Assembly: GCF_013177735.1 (NCBI RefSeq)
Contig: NZ_WOEZ01000293.1
Coordinates: 1-64,000, forward strand
Length of the DNA stretch: 64,000 nucleotides
Origin: Paraburkholderia elongata
GTDB lineage: Bacteria > Pseudomonadota > Gammaproteobacteria > Burkholderiales > Burkholderiaceae
Direction: 5' to 3'
Shown here piece after piece: positions 9,095 through 18,320 of this stretch; the first letter of the stretch is position 1, and each line of letters begins with the position of its first letter. The notes beneath the pieces were generated by a model. It was not told the origin of the DNA. It worked only from the letters and a program-made list of their open reading frames with translations, and ran no database searches. The position numbers and the translations under genes were made by a program.

Positions 9095-9980
9095 GCGACA
9101 GCACGTCGAACGTATGGCGGATCGTTTCCACTGATTTCTCGTAGTCCGATAGCGCGAGGCACGCAATCAACACGTCGATGATCGCCAGTTGTGCGAGACG
9201 GCTGGTCATGGCTTCCGTGCGAAATTTGGTCTCGCGCGCCATGGTGAACAGCACGATATCGGCGAAGGCCTGAAGCGGCGAACGCCCGAAGTTCGTGAGG
9301 CAGATGGTGCGTGCGCCGGCTTCCTTGGCGAGGCGCGTTGCCGTCACCGTTTCGTGCGTGCTGCCCGAGTGGGAGATGGTGAGCGTCGCCACGGTGGGGT
9401 CGCAAAGCGACGCGCTGATGACCTGGATGTGCGGGTCGATCACCGCGCGTACGTCCAGCCCGATACGCAGCATGCGGTAGTGCGCATCTTCGGCGATCGA
9501 CGCCGCGCTGCCCACGCCGTAGATTTCAATCCGGCGGGCGTTGCGGATCACCTCGACCGCCCGCTCGAGTTCGCCCACGTCAAGCGTGGATTGGGTTTCA
9601 TGCAGGGCCTGCACGTTCGAGCTGAAGATTTTTGAAATTACCGCCGCCGCGTTGTCGCTGGGCTCGAGATCTTCGTGGATCAACTGCACCGGACGCACGA
9701 TTTCCTGCGCCAGCACGATCTTGAGCTGCTGAAAGCCGGTGGCGCCGATCGCCTTGCACAGGCCCACTACGCTGCCTTCGCTCGCACCCACACGCTCGGC
9801 GACCTCACTGACCGACATGTGCACCACTTCCTGCGCGCGCTGGCGGATGAAGTCGGCGATGCGCTGGCTGGTGGCGCCGAAGGTCGGATAAAGCTGCTCG
9901 ATGCGCGACAGGATCGCCGACACCGAATTCGGCTGGGCCGGGGCCCCGCCACTCGCCGCGCCCTTCTTTGCGGGTTTCAT
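9081..9980 (-). CDS. RpiR/MurR-family transcriptional regulator
   Basis: A 299-residue regulator. Residues about 20-95 form the RpiR-type helix-turn-helix (SQRIADFIRQRAQEVVHMSV, then ERVGASEGSVVGLCKAIG). Residues about 130-270 form a SIS sugar-isomerase fold that senses phosphosugars (YGVGSAASIAEDAHYRM, TISHSGSTHETV). The start at 9980 is chosen because AGGAG lies five bases upstream and homology begins soon after; the frame stays open further upstream without family similarity. It sits alone between a HAD remnant and the phospholipase gene, so its target is unclear. A lost sugar-phosphate gene set is plausible. Confidence 0.85.
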   Translation of the reverse strand: MKPAKKGAASGGAPAQPNSVSAILSRIEQLYPTFGATSQRIADFIRQRAQEVVHMSVSEVAERVGASEGSVVGLCKAIGATGFQQLKIVLAQEIVRPVQLIHEDLEPSDNAAAVISKIFSSNVQALHETQSTLDVGELERAVEVIRNARRIEIYGVGSAASIAEDAHYRMLRIGLDVRAVIDPHIQVISASLCDPTVATLTISHSGSTHETVTATRLAKEAGARTICLTNFGRSPLQAFADIVLFTMARETKFRTEAMTSRLAQLAIIDVLIACLALSDYEKSVETIRHTFDVLSLKRY

Positions 9981-10248
9981 CAAAGCTCCTGTGAAAGAAA
10001 TCGTCGTGCCGCTGGCACGCCACGCGAGGTGCGGCTCGGGCCGCCCGGTGCGCGACACACAACCGGACCCAACAAGGTGGCGGCAAGGATAGCGTGACTT
10101 CCGGGCGTGATGAAAGCGGTGAGTATCAAAAGGCGACGCAAAATCGATTACCCACCGCGTTGATAACGACCAGTCGAATGATGTTTGCGATGTCCACGAT
10201 CCCGCCTGCCGGCGGAAGCCGGAGCCCCCTCCGCCGGCCGCAGCCAAT

Positions 10249-12399
10249 TCAGCTCAAGTGAAGCGCCATCGCCGGATCGCTGACAGTCGGCTTGCCCGTT
10301 TCGATACGACCCGAGAAGCGGCGCACGAAGTTGTCGCCCGTCACGGTGAAGTCGTACCAGTTGCCGCTGCCCGAGAGATCCCAGTGCAGCATGCCGACAT
10401 CCCTCACAGGAACATTCAACTGCCAGGGGCCATCGGTGCGGTAGGCGTTGGACTGCACCGTCACCGTGCCGGGCGCGGTACCGGTGTTGTGCAACTTCAC
10501 GTAGACCTGGCCGGCGTCCGTGTCGTAGCAGACCTGCACTTCGGGCATGAAGGTCGCGGCACTGGCGGCCACTGCGTTGCCCGCGAAGGTACGCAGGAAG
10601 CCGTTCGGGCCGTAGACCCAGAGCTCGTATTTGCCAAGGTCGCTCTTCAGCGTGTCGTCCCAGTAGTCCTCGAGCGTCTTGCCGGCTTCGACCGTGTATC
10701 GGCGCGGGATGCGGTCCAGGTGATTCTTGTCGTACACATGGAACACTGCTCCTTGCTTACCTGTGTTGCTGAAAATCAGCTTGACGAGACCGGGACCTTC
10801 GATGCGTGCGCTGGTATGCAGTTCATAGGGCAGCGCGCGCGAAAAGCGTGTTCCCGGCTCCTGGAACAGCGGCTCCGGCGTGGCCGGCGGCGCTGCGATG
10901 GGCAGTGAGGCCTGGGCAGCAAGCACGGCCTGGTAGTTGCTCGTATCCGGCATTTTAGGAAAGACCGGATCGTTCGGCGAAACAAAGTCGAAACACGAGG
11001 TCAGGTCGCCACAGACCGCGCGGTGCCACGGACTGACCGCGTCGACAGTGATATCGAAGCGCTTCTCTAAAAACAGGCTCATCGACGTGTGATCGAAAAC
11101 CTGCGAGTTGACCCAGCCGCCCTTGCTCCACGGCGAGATGACGTACATCGGCACGCGCGCGCTGAGACCCCACGGCCGCACGTTGCCGCTGATGGTGTCG
11201 TTGGCGTTCAGGTATTTTCTCGCCGGATCGGAGAAGTACTCACCGTCCAGCGGGAAAGTGGCCTTGCCTGCCAGTGTGCCGTCCAGGTTGTACGACGGTG
11301 GCGCTGGCGGCGCTACATGGTCGAACAGGCCGTCGTTCTCGTCGTAGGTCAGGAAGAATGCGGTCTGGGCCCAGACGTCTGGATTGGCGGTGACCGCGTC
11401 GAGCACTTCGGCCGTGAAGTTCGCACCGATCGCTGGATTGCTGTTGCCGGAGTGTTCCGAGTTGGCTGCCGTGCACAAGATCCACGACACTTCGGGCAAC
11501 TGGTTGCTCATCACATCGTTTTTCAGGTCCGCGATCGAGTAGTCCGTCATGCCCTTCACGTACAGCGGGTCGCCGGGCTTGGCGGTGCGGAAGTCTTGGA
11601 AAGCCAGGCCGCCGTGCATAGCGCCGGTCCAGTTGTCGTTGGTGTCCTGGTAGATTTTCCAGCTCACGCCGGCGTTCTCGAGCACTGACGGCAGGGAAAG
11701 CCAGGTGAGTGCGTTGTCCGCATACGTATAGCCCGGCGTCGGCATGGTGCCGGTGATCCAGCAACGATCGTTGTTGGGTTCCGAGGTCCGGTCGTCGCTG
11801 TTGATGCCCATCTTCGCCAGCTTCGGGTCGAAGCCCGAGCCCGAGAAGAAAACCACGCGGTTCGGGTCCGTGCCGCTCGTGGTCGAGCAGAAGTGGTTGT
11901 CACAGATCGTGAACGCTTCGGCCAGCGCGAAATGGAACGGAATGTCGCTGCGGGCAAGATAGCCCATCGTGTACGGCGTCTTGTAAACGGGCCAATGGCC
12001 TGACTTGCCCTGATTCCAGGCGGCCTGCATGTCGGAGAAGCTGTGCGGCGTGCTGGGCGATTGCAGTGCCTTAACCTTGGTCATATCCATGTGATACGGC
12101 GGAATCACGTTGCCGCTTGCGTCCTGCTGGTACCACACGTCCTTGCCGCTCTCGAGTGGAATCGGCAAGCGGTCACCGTAGCCGCGTACGCCCTTCAGGG
12201 TGCCGAAGTAATGATCGAAGCCACGGTTTTCCAGCATCAGGATGACGATGTGCTTGATGTCCTTGATGGTGCCGGTGTCTACCGCAGCTTTAACGGAAAG
12301 CGCGCGGGAGATACTGGGCGGCAGCATGCCCAGCGCGAGGGCGGCGCCTGCCGACTTGGCGGCACCGGTGAGGAAACTGCGTCGATCGAGTTTTTTCAT
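10249..12399 (-). CDS. Secreted phosphocholine-type phospholipase C
   Basis: A 716-residue enzyme of the bacterial phospholipase C/AcpA phosphoesterase family, which hydrolyses phosphatidylcholine or sphingomyelin outside the cytoplasm. The N-terminus MKKLDRRSFLTGAAKSAGAA is a twin-arginine signal. The phosphoesterase domain carries ENRGFDHYFG (metal ligands), TYDENDGLFDHVAPP and VPMYVISPWSKGG. Two C-terminal beta domains of the DUF756 type follow from about residue 500. Length matches the family. The gene for a tiny lipoprotein ends 47 bases upstream on the same strand. Phosphate starvation usually controls such genes, but no clear Pho box was identified. Confidence 0.9.
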   Translation of the reverse strand: MKKLDRRSFLTGAAKSAGAALALGMLPPSISRALSVKAAVDTGTIKDIKHIVILMLENRGFDHYFGTLKGVRGYGDRLPIPLESGKDVWYQQDASGNVIPPYHMDMTKVKALQSPSTPHSFSDMQAAWNQGKSGHWPVYKTPYTMGYLARSDIPFHFALAEAFTICDNHFCSTTSGTDPNRVVFFSGSGFDPKLAKMGINSDDRTSEPNNDRCWITGTMPTPGYTYADNALTWLSLPSVLENAGVSWKIYQDTNDNWTGAMHGGLAFQDFRTAKPGDPLYVKGMTDYSIADLKNDVMSNQLPEVSWILCTAANSEHSGNSNPAIGANFTAEVLDAVTANPDVWAQTAFFLTYDENDGLFDHVAPPAPPSYNLDGTLAGKATFPLDGEYFSDPARKYLNANDTISGNVRPWGLSARVPMYVISPWSKGGWVNSQVFDHTSMSLFLEKRFDITVDAVSPWHRAVCGDLTSCFDFVSPNDPVFPKMPDTSNYQAVLAAQASLPIAAPPATPEPLFQEPGTRFSRALPYELHTSARIEGPGLVKLIFSNTGKQGAVFHVYDKNHLDRIPRRYTVEAGKTLEDYWDDTLKSDLGKYELWVYGPNGFLRTFAGNAVAASAATFMPEVQVCYDTDAGQVYVKLHNTGTAPGTVTVQSNAYRTDGPWQLNVPVRDVGMLHWDLSGSGNWYDFTVTGDNFVRRFSGRIETGKPTVSDPAMALHLS

Positions 12400-12445
12400 G
12401 GTCTTGACTATGTAGGGATTGAGCGCGGGGCGGCACTTCGCGGCA

Positions 12446-12616
12446 TCAGGGCGCGCAACTCAGCTTGGCGTTGGGCGGGGCGGGCGACGCCCGATTGGCG
12501 GACGCGGAGTCGCCGGCGCCTGGCGGGTTTGTCGAAGACCCGCCGCAGGCGGTTAGCGACAGGCTCACAACGATGCAGGCCGCTACGGCACGGCCATACA
12601 ACAGGAATTGGGTCAT
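12446..12616 (-). CDS. Small lipoprotein upstream of phospholipase C
   Basis: A 56-residue frame with a classic lipoprotein signal: MTQFLLYGRAVAACIVVSLS, then LTAC, with the lipidated cysteine at residue 24. The mature part is a short Gly/Ser/Ala/Pro-rich tail ending AKLSCAP. A weak GAGA lies before the ATG at 12616. It precedes the phospholipase gene by 47 bases on the same strand and probably shares its transcript. Entericidin-like or other small lipoproteins are alternatives; I recognise no specific family. Confidence 0.55.
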   Translation of the reverse strand: MTQFLLYGRAVAACIVVSLSLTACGGSSTNPPGAGDSASANRASPAPPNAKLSCAP

Positions 12617-12637
12617 TGGCGGGATCTCATGGGCTGG

Positions 12638-12671
12638 TAGACAATTAGTAAAACTTATTAATTAGACAATT
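12638..12671 (-). promoter_or_regulatory. AT-rich promoter-like region with direct repeats
   Basis: An AT-rich island just upstream of the small lipoprotein and phospholipase genes, in otherwise GC-rich DNA. TAGACAATT occurs twice, at 12638 and 12663, 25 bases apart. That spacing suits a regulator binding one face of the helix. No confident -35/-10 pair could be assigned. Confidence 0.3.
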
Positions 12672-13037
12672 GATCAATCTTCGAGGTGATCTGGTCTAGT
12701 CCGAACACGGCGATAAAGCGTAGGCAGTAGCGGGTACCGACACAGAGAATAAAAACTGAATGTGTCAGCAGAATGAAGACATTTCATTTGCAAGCAATGA
12801 TATTGCTGAGCAAACTTCATTCTGGTCCTGTCGATTCCGGCTCTGCTACGGGCCGCTGGCCACGGGGCAGGTCTTCACAAACGCGCACCTAAAATCCGCA
12901 GTCTGTGTGTGGTGGCAATCGCAGCTGGCTGCCACGCGTGTTCATGTAGGTAAATTTGCAAGCGAGCGACGGCAACCCGAACGGTCGCCGGTGAATTTAC
13001 GAGGAATGGAACGGATGTTCTTGATTTCGCGCCAAGC

Positions 13038-13292
13038 GTGTCCCCAGACGGAAGCAAAATTGCCTTCCGGTCGTCCGAACGAACCGGCTTTGCTGAGTGT
13101 GTAATCTCACGTGAGGCACTTGAAGCGCATTTCTGGCTGCCGCCAGGCGCCGACGAAGTCCGCACGCTCAAAACGTTTGCAGATGGCCGCGAGCGCATTA
13201 TTGCGGTCGCGGAAAGAAAAATGCGGGCCCGCGGCCCGATCAGCCGGTCCGACTCACAAGCAATGATTTCATCACGAAGCGCTAGGCAGTAG
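13038..13292 (+). CDS. DUF1488 family protein, start codon uncertain
   Basis: The 84 residues from GTG 13038 contain KIAFRSSERTGFAECVIS, then EALEAHFWLPPGA and RERIIAVAERKMRA, matching DUF1488, a small family of unknown function common in Burkholderia. In-frame similarity seems to begin earlier, at DVLDFAPSVSPDGS. The codon at the expected start (13011-13013) is ACG, and a GAGGA ribosome-binding site sits five bases before it. The original ATG may have mutated, leaving GTG 13038 or very weak initiation. Confidence 0.6.
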   Translation: MSPDGSKIAFRSSERTGFAECVISREALEAHFWLPPGADEVRTLKTFADGRERIIAVAERKMRARGPISRSDSQAMISSRSARQ

Positions 13293-14642
13293 GCTCGTGC
13301 CTGGGCGGAATGCGCAAGACCCTGGATTTGACCGTACTTGTGGTCTCACATCAGCGGCAAGACCATTAAAAAGCACGATCGCGCTAATGTTGCTTCTTGG
13401 CACCTACGGCACGGCGTTGCGCGACAGAGGGAATGGCCAGTGTCAGCGGTTATCGACGCCTGAGTAATGTTTTGCAAGGAAAAACCAAGAGGAACCGTTG
13501 CATCGCATGCGTGGCCGTTTCTGTTGCGCAGAATCCGGCTGGGAGCCTTGAGCTACCGTCGCCGTATGTCCGAAAAACACAACAGTTCCAAACATACCAC
13601 CACTGATGTTGTTTCTTTTTATGTCGAATGCATAGGACTACGAATAATATTACACCCACGCTGCTGCTGGTCGTAATGTTGTTCCTGAAATACCGGCACG
13701 ACAAGGCGTGGACATTCACGAAAGAACAAGCCCTACGCCGCGTGTTGTCTACAAAACTGTTCCGCCGACATGCAACGCACACGATTTCATAACCCGATCG
13801 ATGGCAGCTCCGTACACCGGGTGACCATGGAGCTTGACGTTCAATACTGGGAACAAACTTACGCTGAGAATAAGGCCAGTTTTTGGCAAACGATCGAGTC
13901 CTTCGCGAGGCCGCGTCGGCGACTGGCCGTCTGCGATGAGCAAACCAGATTGCCTCGCCGGGCAGTCTGGAAAGCTGGATTTTGACGTTGAAACGTACGC
14001 AATTGTGTTAGACAGTTACTTGCATTTTATCCCGTAATATCGCCCGAACGGTGAGCTTTTGCGGGATTGCAAAACTGCGGCAAACGCGACGGGCGTGAAT
14101 GGGCCATCAACGTTTCTGTTCAACAACCGATCGAGTTTTCCGACCGGCCCCCATCGCGCGTACACGGACTCGCTGCGGGCTAAAGTCGATGTTGATTATT
14201 CGCCCGTGAACAACCTCCCCTCTGGATCTGGCCCGCAAGCTGATAGCTCGAACGTGCGAGCCGCCGTCTCGGAAAAACTTTCGCTTGACTATCGATCCCG
14301 CGGACGGCTTAGATCCCGATCGCGCTGACGCGCGCCGGTTAGTGTTCATCTCAGCGGCACATTGTTGTGCGAAGGTCATCTGTCGCGCCCATCTTGTGAG
14401 AGCTTGTAGAGTTGCCGCCACATGCGCTTCAATTCGAGGTCGGGTAAGCGGACGCGCTCCAGACTTTATCCCGTCCACCCAAAAATGTTGACAAACCGAT
14501 GGGAGCAGCTTCGCGCGTTGGACTGTCTGTGTTGCAAGGGTATAGCCCCCACCTTCAAGGCGCATCGCAGTGCGGTCGCCGACCACGATCGGCCGGGTTC
14601 GGTAGAGATGTGGCGCGGTAGCAGTAGATTCGGTTTGTCTGT
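13293..14642. other. Gene-poor stretch, 1.35 kb
   Basis: No recognisable gene, RNA or complete element was found. Short frames on both strands have unbiased, arginine-rich composition typical of chance reading in GC-rich DNA. Base composition is more mixed than in the flanking genes, with several AT-rich patches (13600-13700, 14020-14060). This suggests old degenerate DNA at the edge of the accessory island. Confidence 0.5.
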
Positions 14643-14777
14643 TGAGTGCGTTCGTACGTGTCTTATGCGCTAATCCTGCGAAACCTGGAAGAAATGATGG
14701 AGCAGCGAGGTATCTCGGTCGATCATTCAACCGTGCATCGCTGGGCCCTCAAGCGGTTGCCGGTGCTGGGTCAGCGT
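14643..14777 (+). pseudogene. IS6-family transposase fragment
   Basis: About 45 codons read VSYALILRNLEEMMEQRG, then SVDHSTVHRWALK, the N-terminal helix-turn-helix of IS6-family transposases. The wording differs from the intact copy at 15118, so it comes from a different IS6 element. Nothing of the DDE core remains. Confidence 0.7.
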
Positions 14778-14909
14778 TCGCATCTCCCCCTCGCGATCCG
14801 CTTAGTGTTGGCGTGTAAAGCATCGCATAGTCTTCCGTTCCGCCGATAACAGGAAACGTTCGGATATCGGACAGACGATCAAACATCGCTCCGCCGGCTA
14901 TGTCTCAGG

Positions 14910-15059
14910 GTCGCATTTGCGGATCAGGGATACACGGGCGAAGAAGCTGCGCAAGCCGCACGCGATGAAGGCATTGAACTGCAGGTGATCAAACTGCAGG
15001 AAGCCAAACAGGGTTTTGTACTGCTGCCCCGGCGGTGGGTGGTCGAGCGCAGCTTTGGC
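14910..15059 (+). pseudogene. IS5-family transposase fragment cut by an IS6 insertion
   Basis: The frame reads VAFADQGYTGEEAAQAARDE, then LQEAKQGFVLLPRRWVVERS and FG, the last third of IS5/IS427-group transposases including the catalytic Glu in VVERSFG. Homology ends exactly where the left inverted repeat of the IS6 element starts at 15060. Confidence 0.75.
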
Positions 15060-15896
15060 GGTTCTGTCGCATTAAGGCGTTGCGGTAAGATCTGGCGACT
15101 GAAAATAAGACATCACGATGCTCATGACAAGCAAGACGCCACGCAATGCATTACCTGCAGGGATCGCGAAGGTGCTGAAACGACTGCACTATCCGCTGGA
15201 CGTGATCCTGCTGTGTGTGCGGTGGTACGTGGCGTATTCGCTGAGCCTTCGCAACCTTGAAGAGATGATGGCCGAACGGGGCTTTGAGGTTGACCATTCG
15301 AGCGTGCATCGCTGGGTCATCAAGCTTGTACCGTTGTTCGAGCAAGCCTTTCGCAAGCACAAACGTCCAGTCGGCAAGAGCTGGAGAATGGATGAAACCT
15401 ATGTCAAGGTGCGCGGTCAGTGGAAGTACTTGTATCGCGCTGTGGACAAGGCTGGAAAGACCGTCGATTTCCTGCTTCGGGCCCATCGTGACAAGGCTGC
15501 AGCCCGTCGTTACTTCGAGAAAGCCATCGATCAGAGCGGCGCGCCTGAGAGCGTTACCATGGACAGGAGCGGCGCCAATCTGGCCGCCATCCAGAGCATC
15601 AACGCTGAACGGGAAACGACCATCGAGGTCCGTCAGGTCAAGTATCTGAACAACATTGTCGAACAGGACCATCGTGCCATCAAGCACATCATCAAACCCA
15701 TGATGGGCTTCAAGGATTTCCGGTGCGCTCGCATCATTCTGTCAGGCATCGAAGTGATGCACATGATCAGAAAAGGGCAAATGAAGGACGACGGCATTGC
15801 GCGAACCGTCGCCGCTCTGTTCTACTCGCTGGTGGTATAAGTAATCCTAAATATTGGCAAATATTTTTACCTTGTTCACCTTATCGCGACAGAACC
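15060..15896 (+). mobile_element. IS6-family insertion sequence, 837 bp, complete
   Basis: Terminal inverted repeats GGTTCTGTCGCATTAAGG (left, 15060) and its near match GGTTCTGTCGCGATAAGG (right end, read inward from 15896) bound one transposase gene. The eight bases outside each end (GCTTTGGC and CTTTTTAT) differ, so no target duplication remains. One side was probably rearranged after insertion into the IS5 remnant. Confidence 0.85.
15118..15840 (+). CDS. IS6-family transposase, intact
   Basis: A 240-residue transposase with an N-terminal helix-turn-helix (RNLEEMMAERGFEVDHSSVH) and a compact DDE core: Asp in WRMDETYVK, Asp in VTMDRSGAN, Glu in NIVEQDHRAIK. Length and domain order match IS6/IS26-like elements. 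It ends 56 bases before the right inverted repeat. It moves the element by replicative cointegrate formation, as is known for the family. Confidence 0.9.
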   Translation: MLMTSKTPRNALPAGIAKVLKRLHYPLDVILLCVRWYVAYSLSLRNLEEMMAERGFEVDHSSVHRWVIKLVPLFEQAFRKHKRPVGKSWRMDETYVKVRGQWKYLYRAVDKAGKTVDFLLRAHRDKAAARRYFEKAIDQSGAPESVTMDRSGANLAAIQSINAERETTIEVRQVKYLNNIVEQDHRAIKHIIKPMMGFKDFRCARIILSGIEVMHMIRKGQMKDDGIARTVAALFYSLVV

Positions 15897-15942
15897 CTTT
15901 TTATAGCGGACTCTTCTCTTGATACCAAATTCGGCTGCCGTG

Positions 15943-17298
15943 TCAGAACAAGGCCTCCTGCGCCGCAGAGGCGGGCCTTGGCGGGCCTTCGACTACCAGA
16001 CCCGCGTCCCTCAAGAACGCGAGCACGCTTCGTGGTGGAGCGTGCAGCTTCCGCGCGAGTACGACGGCGTACCTGCGGACCGGAACACTCGGATGGCAGT
16101 CATCGAACGATTCGAGAAGCTCCTGGACAAGTTCGATCGGGACCTTAAGGCCCGCTCGGACAGAGAGCACGCGTAACTGGCTCGCCGTCAGCGTGGCATT
16201 AGCCACCCACGTGAGGTCGTCGGCGGCAGCAGGCGGCCTGCAGGTCGCCACCAGGTAGGTCGGCTCCTCGATGTTCTCGATAAAGGGCAACAGAGCACCT
16301 CGCTCGACCAGTCCCTGCAAGTAATAAAAGACCGCCATTCTCGCGGCCTTTTCCCGGTCCGGGTCGACCCAATAACGTTCGCTGAGATATCTCAGCACGT
16401 CCGATAACGCAACTTCACGCACGGCGGAATCGGTGCTGGCGGGCAAGACAAAATGACCGAACGCATCGGCCTGCCAAACGCGACGATCCACGCCGAACAC
16501 ATCCTCTTCGCGGACTTCGATGTCGACGTCAGCAGGCCACTGGTCACAAGACAATGCCATTTGTGTTTGTAGTACCCCCAACTGTTCCGCGCGGTTCAAG
16601 AGCCGGTAGAAGGAATTATCGGCAAAAACGAGAGGTGACGTCCACGACGAAGGCGCCCGCTTTTCCGCGACACCCCCCATAGCCGGGGCGTGCCACTCTT
16701 CGCCCGGCAACGGCGGCGAGCATCGCACATCCTTCTCGCCAGCAAAAAGCCAACTTTTGTTCTCAACGGAGTGAAGCAAGCACTGCCGTAAGTCAGCCCA
16801 CCCGTGGATGCGGGCGGGGTGCGGCAGGCTGACGACCAGCGCGGGTACCTCGAGCTTCTCGACGCGCTCGAGAGACACCGTACGAGGCAATCCAGGAATG
16901 GCGATTTCAACGATAAGCTGGCCGTCCGCGGTTTCAGCCAGAAAATCGATCGGAACATGACCGACCTCGATGTCGGCTATAGAGTCGGTCCACTGGATGA
17001 GGAGGCTCTGAAAGCGTCTAGCACCCGGCTCCCCGACGGGGACCGGCACCTTGATGAAGCGGCTGTCCAGAAGGACGTGCTGGGCGGCTGCGCGCAACGC
17101 ATAGTGTGCGGCAAGCCGGCACGTGGTCCGGTATACGTGCGCGAAGTAAGGGAACCCGCTTTTGGGGACTTTGCGCTGCAGTTCTTTGCCACAGGCAACG
17201 CAGATATAAGCGGCGCGGCCGGAGGCAAAGCCATCGCTCGCCGCCGCCATATTCGCCGCTGAGCCCCTTGCAAAAACGATGTGCGCAGTGTTGGGCAT
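15943..17298 (-). CDS. CoiA-like putative nuclease (zinc ribbon plus PD-(D/E)XK-like core)
   Basis: A 451-residue protein. Near residues 30-70 it has YICVACGKELQRK, then FPYFAHVYRTTCRLAAHYAL. This resembles the N-terminus of CoiA-like proteins, where a CxxC ribbon and HFAH block precede a restriction-type fold. Around residues 105-135, VPIDFLAETADGQLIVEIAI offers the Asp...Glu-x-Ala spacing of a PD-(D/E)XK nuclease. The C-terminal 250 residues are helical and unrecognised. It stands alone on the minus strand, 46 bases from an IS6 element. A role in DNA uptake, restriction or phage defence is inference. Confidence 0.5.
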   Translation of the reverse strand: MPNTAHIVFARGSAANMAAASDGFASGRAAYICVACGKELQRKVPKSGFPYFAHVYRTTCRLAAHYALRAAAQHVLLDSRFIKVPVPVGEPGARRFQSLLIQWTDSIADIEVGHVPIDFLAETADGQLIVEIAIPGLPRTVSLERVEKLEVPALVVSLPHPARIHGWADLRQCLLHSVENKSWLFAGEKDVRCSPPLPGEEWHAPAMGGVAEKRAPSSWTSPLVFADNSFYRLLNRAEQLGVLQTQMALSCDQWPADVDIEVREEDVFGVDRRVWQADAFGHFVLPASTDSAVREVALSDVLRYLSERYWVDPDREKAARMAVFYYLQGLVERGALLPFIENIEEPTYLVATCRPPAAADDLTWVANATLTASQLRVLSVRAGLKVPIELVQELLESFDDCHPSVPVRRYAVVLARKLHAPPRSVLAFLRDAGLVVEGPPRPASAAQEALF

Positions 17299-17540
17299 AG
17301 GCAGTACCGGTCCGTTTGCACGCCCCGGTTTTACCGCACATGGGTCGAAATTGCCTAATTTTTAAGCAAAAAAGCGTTGTGAATTTGAGACGCCAGTTGT
17401 CGTCATCGCTGGGGCCAACACCCGAGAACTGAGCAGGCTTGTCGGGGATGCCGAGAGCTACCCGTTGCTAGCGGCAAATAAAACAGTCACCACACCGAGC
17501 GAATATGTTCACTTGCAGGCCGAGATCGGATAACTTCTCT

Positions 17541-18044
17541 TCATCCGAGCGCCTCTTTTATTCCCTCCATAAATTGGACGGCCTCATAGTCTCGCACGAG
17601 TTTTTCGAAACCGCGGACGACGTCGGCTTCCATCGCGTGAAGGCCTTTTTCGCCGTGAAATTTGGATCTGAAGGCTTGATTGAACCGGTTGTTCAAGTAG
17701 GAACTGACTTCCTCAATTTTTTCGGGGCTCCCTGAGTTCGTGAAGAGAACCGACGTGGGTGAAGCAGCGTCATAGAAAAGGTTGTGCCGCCACTTGGGCA
17801 CAAAGTTCGCGGGCCTCTCGTCGGTAATCCACATAGAACCGATAAGTTGAAGCTTCCCCTTCATGCCCTTAGGCGTTATGAAGGTCCACACCTTGCGCGG
17901 CAGCCGCTCCTGAAGTTCAGCTAGCTTGTCGGTATCGGCCCCAACTGTGCCTATACGCCCTTCGTTTACATCCGATACGAAGTCTTTCCAGTAGTAGAAG
18001 ATGTCCAAATCTACTCCGTTCTCAAATTGACGATTTCGAGTCAA
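17541..18044 (-). CDS. Hypothetical protein
   Basis: A 167-residue frame from a TTG at 18044. The composition is protein-like and well balanced (DLDIFYYWKDFVSDVNEG, PRKVWTFITPKGMKGKLQ, ADVVRGFEKLVRDYEAVQF), unlike random frames here, and GC content is lower than in core genes. No family was recognised. It is a mixed alpha/beta protein without signal or membrane segments. The true start may lie slightly downstream, or the gene may be 5'-truncated. It lies between the CoiA-like gene and the RES/Xre pair and belongs to the island. Confidence 0.5.
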   Translation of the reverse strand: MTRNRQFENGVDLDIFYYWKDFVSDVNEGRIGTVGADTDKLAELQERLPRKVWTFITPKGMKGKLQLIGSMWITDERPANFVPKWRHNLFYDAASPTSVLFTNSGSPEKIEEVSSYLNNRFNQAFRSKFHGEKGLHAMEADVVRGFEKLVRDYEAVQFMEGIKEALG

Positions 18045-18244
18045 ACGCCGGGACGGCCAACTGGGGGCCGACGCTCAGCGATACAGTTCCCAAAGGCGCT
18101 TCGAATGACCGGCGCAGCGGGCCTGAGGTGGAACCGGCTCGCGACGGCGGGCAAAAGGAATTTTTAATCTCTTCGGGTCGAATTCCCCGCCGCTCGCGAC
18201 GTAGGCCGATCGAAGATCGGCAGCTTGGAAAGGCGCCATTCATA

Positions 18245-18264
18245 CCCCGCCCCTTGGGGCGGGG
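18245..18264. repeat. Perfect GC hairpin
   Basis: CCCCGCCCC-TT-GGGGCGGGG forms a nine-base-pair stem. No U tract follows, so it is not a standard terminator. It and the GAATTCCCCGCCG stretch at about 18180 resemble ends of IS200/IS605-type elements, but no tnpA or tnpB coding could be confirmed. It separates the hypothetical gene from the RES toxin gene. Confidence 0.45.
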
Positions 18265-18320
18265 AGCTTGTTGAGCCTGACGTCCCGCGCCGTCAGAGAG
18301 CCAATCCGATCCGTCGGCGC

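Noticed and set aside
14107..14730. A 207-codon open frame on the minus strand in the gene-poor stretch
   Set aside because: Composition is arginine/alanine-rich and even along its length, no domain is seen, and it runs through the IS6 fragment on the other strand.
18130..18264. Possible TnpB/omega-RNA end next to the GC hairpin
   Set aside because: The GAATTCCCCGCCG stretch and hairpin recall IS200/IS605 ends, but no tnpB residues could be read in any frame, so it is noted only as a repeat.
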